From: Bog-756 sp963812525
GTDB taxonomy: Bacteria > Actinomycetota > Acidimicrobiia > Acidimicrobiales > RAAP-2
Direction: 5' to 3'
Assembly: GCA_963812525.1 (NCBI GenBank)
Contig: CAWEVL010000012.1
Coordinates: 1-64,000 of the forward strand
Length of the DNA: 64,000 nucleotides
A program made the position numbers and the translations under genes. Of this stretch, positions 9,412-18,073 are shown piece by piece (the first letter of the stretch is position 1; every line of letters begins with the position of its first letter). Under the pieces are notes generated by a model. The model did no database searches. It saw nothing but the letters and a program-made list of their open reading frames with translations, and was not told the DNA's origin.

Positions 9412-11757
9412 TCAGCCGGTCGGGGAGGTCAGGTCGTAGAGCGTGACCCCACCCACCGTCACGGCTGTGAAGTGGGACTCGACCCAGGCGGCGATCTGCG
9501 ACGAGGTGGAGGTCCCCGATGCACCGAAGCCTCCGCCCCCGAAGCCCCCGCCCCCGCCGACGTAGTAGTGGATCCTCCCCTCGGACACATACCGCTCGAA
9601 CTGGACCAGCGTCGGGGTGGGATCGGTGCCGTTGAACCCTCCGATGGCCATCACCGGATCCCCGGTGGCCAGCTGGTAGCCCGATGCCGAGTTCGAGCCG
9701 GTGGCCGCGGCCACCCAGGTGTACTTGGTGGCGCCCGCGCTGAGCCGCGCCGTCAGCTGCTTGCTCGGCGTGGATCCCTCGAGCAGCCCGCCGGCCGCCC
9801 CGCCGAAGCCGCGGCGGGCGCCGACCCGCCCGCCCGCGAACCCGCCGGGCGCCTGACCGGCACCGAACCCGCCGGGCGCCTGACCGGCACCGAACCCGCC
9901 GGGCGCCTGACCGGCACCGAACCCGCCGGGCGCCTGACCGGCACCGAACCCGCCGGCCCCCGGCGCTCCGCCCCGGAAGAAGCTGCCGGGGATGTGGACG
10001 CCTCTGGGCAGTGTCTTCCCGTTGGGCAGGGTGAAGCCCCGGGGCAAGGTGATGCCGTTGCGAAAAAGGCCGAGACGTCCCCCGGGTCCGCCGAAGCCGC
10101 CGCCCTGGACGGTGGGACCGGCCGAAGGAATGGCCCCCCGGTGCGGGGTGGCCGCCGTGGTCAGGGAGTAGGCGGCCGGGGCGGCCAAGATCGACGCCAT
10201 GCCGAACCCGGCCAGGCCGGCGGCCAGGACCCCGCGCGCCCGGGGCACCAGGGCGATGCCGAGGGCGGCCACCGCGCCGAGGGCCAGGACCACCCAGCGC
10301 AGGGCCGGGTACCAGTCGGGGCTCCAGCCCAGGATCACGGCGGCCCAGACGGCGGTGGCCACGATGGCCAGGGCCAGGGCCAGGCGGGGAAAGACCTCCT
10401 GTCGGCGGTGCCACAGGGTGGACGACCCCATGCCGACCAGGGCACCGACGGCCGGGGCCAGGACGACGGTGTAGTAGGGATGGATGATGCCCTGCGCGAA
10501 ACTGAGGGTGACCCCGGTGAGCAGGAGCCAGCCGCCGAAGACCAGCACCCCGGCCCGGACCCTGTCGGTGCGCGGGGCGCGGCGGGTCATCCACAGCACG
10601 GCCACCATCCCGATCAGGGCACCGGGGATCAACCACGAGATCTGGCCACCCATCTCGCGTAGGAAGAGCCGGTTCCAGCCGACCGGACCCCACAGGCTGC
10701 CGCCCCCCGCACCGCCGAACCCACCACCGACGCTGCCGACCTCGTTGCCGGTGAGCCGACCGAAACCGTTGTAGCCGAAGATCAGGTTGAGGAGGTTGTT
10801 GTCGGAGGAGCCACCGATGTAGGGCCGGTCGGCCGCCGGGGTGAGCTGGACGGCCGCCACCCACCAGCCGCCGGCCGCCACCATGGCCACGCCGGCGTAG
10901 ACGACCTGGAGCACGCGCCGTCCGAGCTTGGGCGGCCCAGCCAGGAGGTACACCAGGCCCAGCACCGGGAGGAGGATCACGGCCTGGAGCATCTTGGTGA
11001 TGAACCCGAGGCCGACGAGGGTCCCGGCCAGCACCATCCAGCGGCTCCGGCCGCCCTCGACGGCCCGGACGGTGGCGTAGGCCGCACCGGTGAGGAGCAA
11101 GGTGAGGAGGGCGTCGGGATTGTTGAAGCGGAACATCAGGGTGGCCACCGGGGTGAGGGCCACGACCGTCCCGGCCAGCAGGGCGGCCCCCGGGGTGAAC
11201 CAGCGCCGGACGGTGGCGAAGACGAGGCCGACGGTGGCCACGCCTTCGAGGGCCTGGGGGACCAGGATGCTCCAGGAGTTCACCCCGAAGATCCGGGCCG
11301 AGAGCTCCATGACCCACAGCGAGGCGGGCGGCTTGTCCACGGTGATGAAGTTGGCGGCGTCAGAAGAGCCGAAGAAGAAGGCCTTCCAGCTCTTGGTGCC
11401 GGCCTGGACGGCGGCGGCATAGAAGCTGTTGCCCCATCCGGAGGCCCCGAGCCCCCAGAGATAGAGGAATCCCGTGCCCACCAACAGGACGGCCAGGGCC
11501 GGACGGACCCAGGCCGGGTCCTGGGGCCGTCCCCGCACCAGGCGGGCGAGGCGGCCGGTCGGGGGAGCCGAGGCCGGGGGTTCGGCCGGGGGAGCCAGGG
11601 CCGGGGGTTCGGCCGGTGGGGCCCAGACGGGCGACCAGCCCCCCGGTGCCGGGGCCAGCGGGGCGGCGTCCGGTTGGGTGGTCACCCCGGCGGGATGGTC
11701 CGCCGTGACCGTGCCGGTGGTCGGCCCGGTGTCGTCGGCGGGATCGGTCGGGTGCAT
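9412..11757 (-). CDS. GT39/ArnT-type membrane glycosyltransferase (YkcB-like)
   Basis: About 781 residues from ATG 11757 (AAGGA about 12 nt upstream). A proline-rich cytosolic N-terminus of about 75 residues precedes roughly 11 hydrophobic helices. The extracytoplasmic loop after the first helix has the YkcB-type SSDAANFITVDKPPASLWV. A Gly-rich low-complexity spacer follows, with 9-residue repeats of GAGQAPGGF. The protein ends with the YkcB-type domain beginning near KYTWVAAATGSNSASGYQL. The family transfers sugars from polyprenyl-phosphate carriers on the outer face of the membrane. The upstream neighbour is a GtrB-GtrA fusion that would make and flip such a carrier, 29 nt away, so the two very probably act together. 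Confidence 0.85.
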   Translation of the reverse strand: MHPTDPADDTGPTTGTVTADHPAGVTTQPDAAPLAPAPGGWSPVWAPPAEPPALAPPAEPPASAPPTGRLARLVRGRPQDPAWVRPALAVLLVGTGFLYLWGLGASGWGNSFYAAAVQAGTKSWKAFFFGSSDAANFITVDKPPASLWVMELSARIFGVNSWSILVPQALEGVATVGLVFATVRRWFTPGAALLAGTVVALTPVATLMFRFNNPDALLTLLLTGAAYATVRAVEGGRSRWMVLAGTLVGLGFITKMLQAVILLPVLGLVYLLAGPPKLGRRVLQVVYAGVAMVAAGGWWVAAVQLTPAADRPYIGGSSDNNLLNLIFGYNGFGRLTGNEVGSVGGGFGGAGGGSLWGPVGWNRLFLREMGGQISWLIPGALIGMVAVLWMTRRAPRTDRVRAGVLVFGGWLLLTGVTLSFAQGIIHPYYTVVLAPAVGALVGMGSSTLWHRRQEVFPRLALALAIVATAVWAAVILGWSPDWYPALRWVVLALGAVAALGIALVPRARGVLAAGLAGFGMASILAAPAAYSLTTAATPHRGAIPSAGPTVQGGGFGGPGGRLGLFRNGITLPRGFTLPNGKTLPRGVHIPGSFFRGGAPGAGGFGAGQAPGGFGAGQAPGGFGAGQAPGGFGAGQAPGGFAGGRVGARRGFGGAAGGLLEGSTPSKQLTARLSAGATKYTWVAAATGSNSASGYQLATGDPVMAIGGFNGTDPTPTLVQFERYVSEGRIHYYVGGGGGFGGGGFGASGTSTSSQIAAWVESHFTAVTVGGVTLYDLTSPTG
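9838..9945 (-). repeat. 27-bp tandem repeat inside the YkcB-like gene
   Basis: Four essentially perfect head-to-tail copies of a 27-bp unit (read on the + strand as gaacccgccgggcgcctgac plus cggcacc) are followed by a decayed fifth. Each copy encodes the nonapeptide GAGQAPGGF in the spacer between the membrane region and the C-terminal domain. Copy identity suggests recent expansion by slippage, so copy number may vary between strains. Confidence 0.9.
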
Positions 11758-11786
11758 GAGGAGGTCCTTGTCAGCCGGAGCGTCGT

Positions 11787-13160
11787 TCACCGGATCGGAT
11801 GGATGGTGTCGTGGTCGAGGGGGTCGCTCCCCGGGCGGTTGCCGGGGTGGGTGCTGAACTGCGGGCGGAACACCCAGGTGCGGAGGATGGCGAAGCGGAC
11901 GATGGCGGCCACGGCGTTGGCGGTGGTGACGGCCACCAGCTCGGGTAGGAGGGCGTCGAGCCCGACGGCCCGGACCGCGGTCAGCGCGGCAGTGGTGGCC
12001 ACCAGGCTCAGGCCCACCAGCCCGGCGGCCACCCCGAAGCGGCGCGCCCGGTCCAGTCCCTGACCGGCGATCGGGGCCATGCCCCGGTGGGCGGCGGTGT
12101 TGCCCAGGCTGCACGCCACGATGGCCACGGTGTTGGCCGCGTAGCTTCCCACGCCTGGGGCCAGGGCCGCGAACAGGGCGGCGTAGGCCACGGTACTCAC
12201 CGCTCCGACCCCGGCGAAGCGGAGCAGTTCGTCGGCGAACACCGCCGACGGCGGTGGTGAACCGGTGGTCCGCCGTTCAAGACGTGGCTCGGGTGGTCCG
12301 GTGGGCACCAGGGCCAGTCCGGTGGCCGAAGGAGTGGCGGTGTCGGCCGTCGCCGGCCGGGCCGGGTGGAGTGCCGCCCGCTCCCTCGACGCCGGGCCCA
12401 GCATGCGCCACACCCCGCGGAGGTCGGCCAACGCGGTGTGCAGGACCTCGACGCGGGAGTCGGTGTCGTCCACCCAGTCCACCGGGACCTCGTGGATACG
12501 GAGCCCCAGTCGTTGGGCCGTCACCAGCACTTCGGTGTCGAAGAACCACTCCTCGTCCTCGACCAGGGGGAGCAGCTCGTCGGCCGCCTCCCGGCGCATG
12601 GCCTTGAACCCGCACTGGGCGTCGCTGCACGTGGTGCGGAGCGTGGAACGCAGGAGGAGGTTGTAGCCGCGGGAGATGAACTCGCGCCGTGCGCCCCGGA
12701 CCACGTGGGCGCCAGGGGCCAGCCGGGTGCCGATGGCCAGGTCGCTGTGACCCGAGAGCAGGGGGGCCACCAGCGGGAGCAGCGCATCGAGGCCGGTGGC
12801 CAGGTCGACGTCCATGTAGGCCACGACGGCGGCGGTACTGGAGGTCCACACGGCCCGCAGCGCCCGTCCCCGACCCTTCCGGTCGAGGTGGATGGCGTTC
12901 ACCCCGGGCCGGTCGGCGGCCAGTTCTGAGGCAATCCGCCACGTGCCGTCAGTGCTGGCGTTGTCGGCGATGGTGACCGTGGCGACGAGCGGGAACGAGA
13001 CGTCGAGGTAGGTCCGCAGCGCGGTGATGCTGGCGGCCAGCTGCTCGGCCTCGTTGTAGACCGGGATGACGATCTCCACGTCCGCCGCCCCCCTCGGGTG
13101 GTCGGACGGTACGTCACCGGGAGCCGAGCTGGCGAGGGGGGCGATGCTCATGACCCTCAC
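11787..13160 (-). CDS. Bifunctional GT2 (GtrB-like) / GtrA-domain protein
   Basis: A 457-residue protein. Residues about 28-260 form a GT-A domain with EIVIPVYNEAEQL, ADNASTDGT and the metal-binding YMDVDLATGLD. They match polyprenyl-phosphate sugar synthases (GtrB, DPM1). Residues about 310-440 contain four hydrophobic segments of a GtrA-type flippase. The start is GTG at 13160, with AGGA 7 nt upstream; an ATG three codons later is possible. Likely role: load a sugar on polyprenyl phosphate and move it across the membrane for the adjacent GT39 enzyme. Confidence 0.87.
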   Translation of the reverse strand: MRVMSIAPLASSAPGDVPSDHPRGAADVEIVIPVYNEAEQLAASITALRTYLDVSFPLVATVTIADNASTDGTWRIASELAADRPGVNAIHLDRKGRGRALRAVWTSSTAAVVAYMDVDLATGLDALLPLVAPLLSGHSDLAIGTRLAPGAHVVRGARREFISRGYNLLLRSTLRTTCSDAQCGFKAMRREAADELLPLVEDEEWFFDTEVLVTAQRLGLRIHEVPVDWVDDTDSRVEVLHTALADLRGVWRMLGPASRERAALHPARPATADTATPSATGLALVPTGPPEPRLERRTTGSPPPSAVFADELLRFAGVGAVSTVAYAALFAALAPGVGSYAANTVAIVACSLGNTAAHRGMAPIAGQGLDRARRFGVAAGLVGLSLVATTAALTAVRAVGLDALLPELVAVTTANAVAAIVRFAILRTWVFRPQFSTHPGNRPGSDPLDHDTIHPIR

Positions 13161-13229
13161 TGTGTCCTATCGGATTCAGACGACGTTGGGAGTCGCCTGT
13201 GGGTTTCTTGAGAATCGTCCCGCGGGTGG

Positions 13230-13277
13230 TCCCGACGGTCCGGCGGCAGAGGATCCCGACGGTCCGGCGGCAGAGGA
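13230..13277. repeat. 24-bp perfect tandem duplication
   Basis: The 24-bp unit beginning tcccgacggtccggcggcag occurs twice head to tail in the gap between the sensor-kinase stop (13288) and the GtrB-GtrA start (13160). No hairpin followed by a T-run is present, so it is probably a slippage duplication in the operon spacer rather than a terminator. Confidence 0.8.
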
Positions 13278-13287
13278 GGGGAGGCCG

Positions 13288-14893
13288 TCACCGGTCGGAC
13301 GCCGGCTGGTCCCCGGGTGCGAGATGGAGCGTGGCCGTGTCGGGCCCGGCCGGGGGGACCGGTTCCTGGTCCGGCGGGCGATCGCCCTCGGCACCTTCGG
13401 CGTCCGGGGGCGGTACCGAGGGCAGATGGACCGTGAACGTGGTGCCTTCGCCGACCCGTCCCTGGGCCGAGACCGTGCCGCCGTGGTTGGCCACGATGGC
13501 GCTGACGATGGACAGCCCCAGTCCCGCGCCGCCGTTGGCCCTGGAGCGGCTGGGGTCGGACCGGTAGAAGCGTTCGAAGATGTGGGCCGCCTCCTCGGTC
13601 GCCATGCCCGGACCGTCGTCGGCCACCCGGATCACCGCGCCGTCGTCCTCGGGCTCCACCGACACCCGGGCCGTCGTCCCGGCGGGGGTGTGGGCCCGCA
13701 CGTTGCCCAGCAGGTTGTCCATGACCTGGCGCAGGCTGGTCCCATCGCCCTCCACCTCGATGGGCTGGGTGGCGTGGAAGGTGACCGGCCAGTCGGGGCC
13801 CACGGTGGAGGCGGTGTGCACCGCCTCGGCGCAGAGGGCCACGAGATCGACCGACCGGCGCTCCATGGCCCGCCCCTCGTCCAGCCGGGCCAGCAGGAGG
13901 AGGTCGGCCACCAGCTGTTCCATGCGGGTCGTCTCGGTACGGATCCCGCCCATGAGCCGCTCGAGGTCGGCCTTCTGCTCCGAAGCACCCCGGCCGAACA
14001 GCTCGGCGTAGGCGGAGATGGCGGCGATGGGGGTACGCAGCTCGTGGGAGGCGTCGGCCACGAACCGGCGGAGGCGGGCCTCGGAGGCCCGCAGCCGGCG
14101 TTCCGATGCCAGGCGGGCGCCGAAGGCGGTCTCGATGCGGGCCAACATCACATTGAGGGTGCGGGCCAGGCGACCCACCTCGGTCCTCTCGTTCTCCCCG
14201 GGTACCCGCTCCGTGAGGTTGCCGCCGGCGATGGCCTCGGCCGTGGTCTCCATGTCCCGCAGAGGGCGCAGCCCGATGCGCACCAACCAGTAGCCGCCGG
14301 CCAGTGCGATCAGGACCGCACCGGCGGTCACCGCCAACTCGATGACCAGGAGCTGGTGGAGGGTCTCGACGGTGTGACTCGAGGGACTGCGCCACGATGA
14401 GGACGTTGCCGTTCTCGAGCGTCGACGCCCGCACCCGGAAGCTCGGCCCGTTGGGCTGCTGCGACGGCGCCGTGAAGTAGACGACCTGCTCGTGGTTGGG
14501 TTGGCTGGTGTAACCGGTGATGGTGGCCGGCAGCACCGGGGTGTACGCCGTGCCGTCCTCGTAGGCTGCACACTTCTGGGAGTCGACCACCCTGCCGGCC
14601 GGGCTGCGGACTTCGACGGCCACCACCTCGAAGGCATTGGACAGAGGGGGACCCCCGGGCCGGCCGCCCGGGGCACCCTGGTCGCCCTGAGGGCCGAAGC
14701 CTCCGAAGGAGCAATTCAGCAGCCTCCCGTCGTTCAACCCGTTCTCGTAGGCGAGGTGGACACCGTCGAGTTGCTGGTCGACCTGCTGGTAGAGGAAGGA
14801 CTGGAGGGCCTTGTAGGTGGCCACGTCGGCGATGAGAAGGGCCACGAGGGCAATCACCCCGATGGCGATCAGGAGCCGTGACCGGAGGGACAT
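13288..14893 (-). CDS. Two-component sensor histidine kinase (apparent frameshift)
   Basis: Reconstructed as about 534 residues from ATG 14893, 5 nt after the response-regulator stop. It has an N-terminal membrane helix (residues 7-30) and an extracytoplasmic sensor region of about 145 residues. A second helix (VTAGAVLIALAGGYWLV) leads to a HAMP linker, then HisKA with FVADASHELRTPIAA (phospho-accepting His) and HATPase_c boxes DNLLGNV, VADDGPGM and GGAGLGLSIV. The frame breaks near 14374: ...QSLES continues in the next frame as TVETLHQLLVIE if one C is dropped. Both halves are well conserved, so an inserted base or sequencing error is more likely than a dead gene. Confidence 0.85.
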
Positions 14894-14898
14894 GGAGG

Positions 14899-15600
14899 CT
14901 ACTCAGCGGCCGGCTCGCGGAGGGCGTACCCCACGAGCCGCACGGTGTGGATGACCGGTGGTCCGACGGCCTCCAGCTTCTTGCGCAGGTAGCTGACGTA
15001 GGTCTCGACCACGTTCCCGTCACCGCCGAAGTCGTAGTGCCAGACGTTGTCGAGGATCTGGGCCTTGGACAGCACGTGGCGCGGGTTGAGCAGGAAGAAT
15101 CGCAGCAGATTGAACTCGGTGGCCGTGAGCGCGATGGGCTGCCCGGCCCGGGTCACCTCGTGGGCGTTCTCGTCCATCTCGATGTCGGCGAAGCGGAGCG
15201 TCCCCTCGTCCTCGTCCTCGCTCCCGGTCCGGCGCAGGATGGCGTGGACCCGGGCCACGATCTCGGCCAGGGCGAAGGGCTTGGTCACATAGTCGTCCCC
15301 GCCCACCGTCAGGCCGGCCACCCGATCCTCGACCGCGTCACGAGCGGTGAGGAACAGGATGGGGACCCGGACCCCGTCGGCTCGGAGACGTCGGGTGACC
15401 TCGAGGCCGTCGAGGTCGGGGAGCATCACGTCGAGCACGATCAGGTCCGGCGGGTTCTCCTGGGCGGCGGACAGGGCCAGCCGACCGGTGACCGCTTCCT
15501 CGACGGCGAACCCCTCGTAGCGGAGGGAGGTGGCCACGGCGTCCACGATGGACGGTTCGTCGTCGACCACGAGAATGCGTTGGTTGCGGGTGGGTTCCAC
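14899..15600 (-). CDS. OmpR/PhoB-family response regulator
   Basis: 233 residues from GTG 15600, with AAGGA about 10 nt upstream. The receiver domain shows the acidic pair in ILVVDDEPS, the phosphorylated Asp in LIVLDVMLPDLDG, Thr in FLTARD and the Lys in YVTKPF. The winged-helix effector domain has LTATEFNLLRFFL and VETYVSYLRKKLE. It is first in the leftward operon RR-HK-GtrB/GtrA-YkcB and presumably controls those envelope glycosylation genes. Three 11-bp direct repeats lie 86-118 bp upstream of the start. Confidence 0.93.
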   Translation of the reverse strand: MEPTRNQRILVVDDEPSIVDAVATSLRYEGFAVEEAVTGRLALSAAQENPPDLIVLDVMLPDLDGLEVTRRLRADGVRVPILFLTARDAVEDRVAGLTVGGDDYVTKPFALAEIVARVHAILRRTGSEDEDEGTLRFADIEMDENAHEVTRAGQPIALTATEFNLLRFFLLNPRHVLSKAQILDNVWHYDFGGDGNVVETYVSYLRKKLEAVGPPVIHTVRLVGYALREPAAE

Positions 15601-15685
15601 CGGGTTCGTCCTTCCTGGATGCCTACCGCCAGTGACCTGGGGTCCGATGTCGACGGATCCAGCATCGCACCGACCCTTGGGCCGC

Positions 15686-15718
15686 GGGTGTGACCCGGCT
15701 GTGCGCCGGCTGTGAGGC
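15686..15718. promoter_or_regulatory. Three 11-bp direct repeats, candidate response-regulator operator
   Basis: The 357-bp gap 15601-15957 separates the divergent TCS and redox operons. It holds three consecutive 11-bp units, gggtgtgaccc, ggctgtgcgcc and ggctgtgaggc. Direct repeats with an 11-bp period are the normal binding pattern of OmpR/PhoB-family regulators, one of which starts 86 bp away. The rest of this gap shows no convincing gene; a GTG-initiated frame across it is a GC artefact. Confidence 0.4.
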
Positions 15719-15957
15719 CCGACGGGCGTCCGGAACGAACAGGAACGGGCCACGGGTCCCCTCCGTGCTACCGGGTGGCCGACGACGGACGGGGTCCCGG
15801 TCCGGTGGTGACCGGGTACCGGGTGCGGGTGGCGGGATTCACAGGTACCGCACAGCCGGAGCGAAGGTGACTCTCGACCTGGGCCGTTCTGATGGTCCCA
15901 TCGAGCAACCACGCCGCCGGCCCGGCAGGGCGCGGCCCGACCCAGAAAGGCCACGCC

Positions 15958-16308
15958 ATGGCACCACAGCCCCGACCTCGCCAGCCGTCCCCCCGTTCGG
16001 CGGCCCACGCCCGCGACCGGGCCGTGGCCCGAGTGCGCCGCGCCACCATCGGCATCGGTGTCGTCGCGTCGGCCGCCGCCGTCGGCGTCGGCGTGCTGGT
16101 GGCCTCGGGCAGCACGACCCACGCTTCGTCGGCCACCACCGCATCGAGGTCGGGCACGACCGCCACCACGACGCCCTCGACCACCTCGACCTCGACGGCG
16201 GCGAGCCCGTCGGCCTCCACGACAGACACCACGCCGACCACGACCACCACCACCACGGCACCGCAGTCGACCAGCGGCTCGGCGTCCACGATGTCGGGGC
16301 AGTCGTGA
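15958..16308 (+). CDS. Small membrane-anchored Ser/Thr-rich protein, possible flavin carrier
   Basis: 116 residues from ATG 15958 (GAAAGG upstream). A basic N-terminus of about 30 residues precedes one membrane helix (GIGVVASAAAVGVGVLVA). A roughly 60-residue Ser/Thr-rich extracytoplasmic tail ends in SGSASTMSGQS. Its stop overlaps the ApbE start (GTGA). ApbE attaches FMN to Ser/Thr in small motifs of the S/T-G-A/S-T-x-T kind. The terminal SGSAST resembles but does not match that motif, so a role as the flavinylated carrier is inference. Most FMN-binding-domain proteins are longer; a truncated one is an alternative. Confidence 0.65.
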   Translation: MAPQPRPRQPSPRSAAHARDRAVARVRRATIGIGVVASAAAVGVGVLVASGSTTHASSATTASRSGTTATTTPSTTSTSTAASPSASTTDTTPTTTTTTTAPQSTSGSASTMSGQS

Positions 16309-17330
16309 CCACGGCCGGGACCGGGGTGGCCGTCGACGATGCGGACGCCGCGGAGGCCGCCATCGCCGTGCGCTCCATGCCGGCCATCGGCACCACCGCG
16401 GTGGTGGCGGTCACCGATGCGGACGTGGCCGATGAGGCCATGGCCCGGTTGGCCGAGGGCCTCCGTGCCCTCGACGCAGCCTGCAGCCGATTCCGACCCG
16501 ACTCCGAACTGCGGCAGGTCGAGGCCCACGGCGCCGGAGGCCCGGTCCCGGTGAGCCGACTGCTGTTCGAGGCCCTCGAGGTGGCGTGCCGCGTGGCTTG
16601 GGAGACAGCCGGCATCGTCGACCCCACCATCGGATCGGCGCTGGTCGAGCTGGGCTACGACCGGGACTTCGCGGCGATCGACGGCAGCGACCGGACCGGC
16701 CGGCTCGACCCCCGGCCTGCTCCCGGCTGGTGGCGGATCCAGTTGGACCCCGACGCCCGCTCGGTGGCCATCCCGATCGGCGTCCACGTCGATCTCGGGG
16801 CCACGGCCAAGGCCTTTGCCGCCGATCGGGCGGCGGCCCGCCTGGCCGAAGCCCTCGGTGTCGGCGTGCTGGTCAACTTGGGCGGGGACGTCGCCGTGGC
16901 CGGCACCGCCCCCCGGGACGGCTGGGCCATCGGGATCGCCGCCGACTGCACCACGCCGCTGGCCGCCGCCGACCAGGTGGTGACCATCGTCGACGGGGGA
17001 CTGGCCACCTCGGGGACCACCGCCCGCACCTGGCTCCGCAACGGTCGGACCGTCCACCACATCGTGGACCCGTGGACCGGGCAGGTGGCGTCGGCCCACT
17101 GGTCGACCGTGTCGGTGGCGGCACCCTCCTGTGTGGGGGCCAACGCCTGGAGCACCGCAGCCGTGGTCTGGGGGAAGGACGCCGTCGGCAACCTGTCGGC
17201 GTCGGGCGTGCCCGCCCGCCTGGTCGACTCCGACGGCAACGTCGTGCTCCTGGGGGGCTGGCCGACGCCCGACGGCGTCGCCGGCCGGCCGGAGGCTCCG
17301 CAGGCCGGCGGGCCAGGGGGAGGGCAGTGA
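16305..17330 (+). CDS. apbE: FAD:protein FMN transferase (ApbE family)
   Basis: 341 residues from GTG 16305, which overlaps the preceding stop by 4 nt. Recognisable ApbE segments are GIVDPTIGSALVELGYDRDF, VDLGATAKAFAADRAA, LVNLGGDVAV, LATSGTTARTW and HHIVDPWTG. In the C-terminal Mg-binding segment the usual DALxT reads ANAWSTA, with Asn in place of the usual Asp. I believe this occurs in other actinobacterial ApbE proteins but cannot check. The enzyme transfers FMN from FAD to Ser/Thr of an extracytosolic carrier protein. No signal peptide is evident at this start. Confidence 0.85.
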   Translation: MTTAGTGVAVDDADAAEAAIAVRSMPAIGTTAVVAVTDADVADEAMARLAEGLRALDAACSRFRPDSELRQVEAHGAGGPVPVSRLLFEALEVACRVAWETAGIVDPTIGSALVELGYDRDFAAIDGSDRTGRLDPRPAPGWWRIQLDPDARSVAIPIGVHVDLGATAKAFAADRAAARLAEALGVGVLVNLGGDVAVAGTAPRDGWAIGIAADCTTPLAAADQVVTIVDGGLATSGTTARTWLRNGRTVHHIVDPWTGQVASAHWSTVSVAAPSCVGANAWSTAAVVWGKDAVGNLSASGVPARLVDSDGNVVLLGGWPTPDGVAGRPEAPQAGGPGGGQ

Positions 17331-18073
17331 TGACCGGCGTCACCTCCACCACCGTCTGGTACACCATGCGAGCCACCGGCGTGGTGTCGCTCATCCTGCT
17401 CACCGGGACGATGGTCCTCGGGATCCTGACCGCCGGGCGCACGGCGTCGCCGTCCTGGCCGGCCTTCGCCCGAGCCGACCTGCACAAGCGGATCTCCCTG
17501 CTGGCCATGGTGTTCCTGGCCATCCACGTGCTCACCGCGGTGCTGGACACCTACGTCACCGTCGGTTGGGCCGCGGCCATCATTCCGTTCGCCTCCCCCT
17601 ATCGTCCCCTGTGGACCGGTCTCGGGACCGTGGGCGTCGACCTCCTCCTGGCCGTCGGGGTGTCGAGCGCCCTTCGCCGGCGCATCAGCCCCCGCACCTG
17701 GCGCGGCATCCACTGGCTGGCCTATGGCAGCTGGCCGGTGGCCATGGCGCACTCGCTGGGCATGGGTACCGATGCCGCCACCCGGTGGTTCGACGCCCTG
17801 GCCGTGCTGTGCACGCTGGCCGTGGCCGGAGCGCTGGTCCGGCGCGTCGCCGACCACCGCCGGAACCGGGAACGGGCCCGCCTGGTCGGTGCGAGCACCC
17901 GGGCCGTGCCCGTCCGGTCCGGACGACCGGCCGTCAACGCGACCCCACCCGGAGTGGGGGGAGGGGTGCCCCGGTCCTCCCGGCCCGCCATCCACGACGG
18001 CGCGGGACCCGGTGCCTCGTCCGCGCCGTCGTCGACCACCACCACCCGACTGCTGGACAAGGACCGACCATGA
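17330..18073 (+). CDS. Ferric-reductase-like transmembrane cytochrome b
   Basis: 247 residues from ATG 17330, overlapping the ApbE stop. About six hydrophobic helices contain paired histidines typical of the ferric reductase/MsrQ heme-binding core (KRISLLAMVFLAIHVLTAV; WRGIHWLAYGSWPVAMAHSL). The C-terminal 60 residues are a soluble Pro/Arg-rich tail. Such proteins move electrons across the membrane through b hemes. Together with the NuoF-like protein and ferredoxin downstream and ApbE upstream, it would pass cytosolic electrons to an extracytosolic flavin. Confidence 0.82.
   Translation: MTGVTSTTVWYTMRATGVVSLILLTGTMVLGILTAGRTASPSWPAFARADLHKRISLLAMVFLAIHVLTAVLDTYVTVGWAAAIIPFASPYRPLWTGLGTVGVDLLLAVGVSSALRRRISPRTWRGIHWLAYGSWPVAMAHSLGMGTDAATRWFDALAVLCTLAVAGALVRRVADHRRNRERARLVGASTRAVPVRSGRPAVNATPPGVGGGVPRSSRPAIHDGAGPGASSAPSSTTTTRLLDKDRP

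Noticed and set aside
9838..9945. Regular short repeats suggestive of a CRISPR array
   Set aside because: The units abut without spacers and encode an in-frame peptide repeat in the YkcB-like protein.
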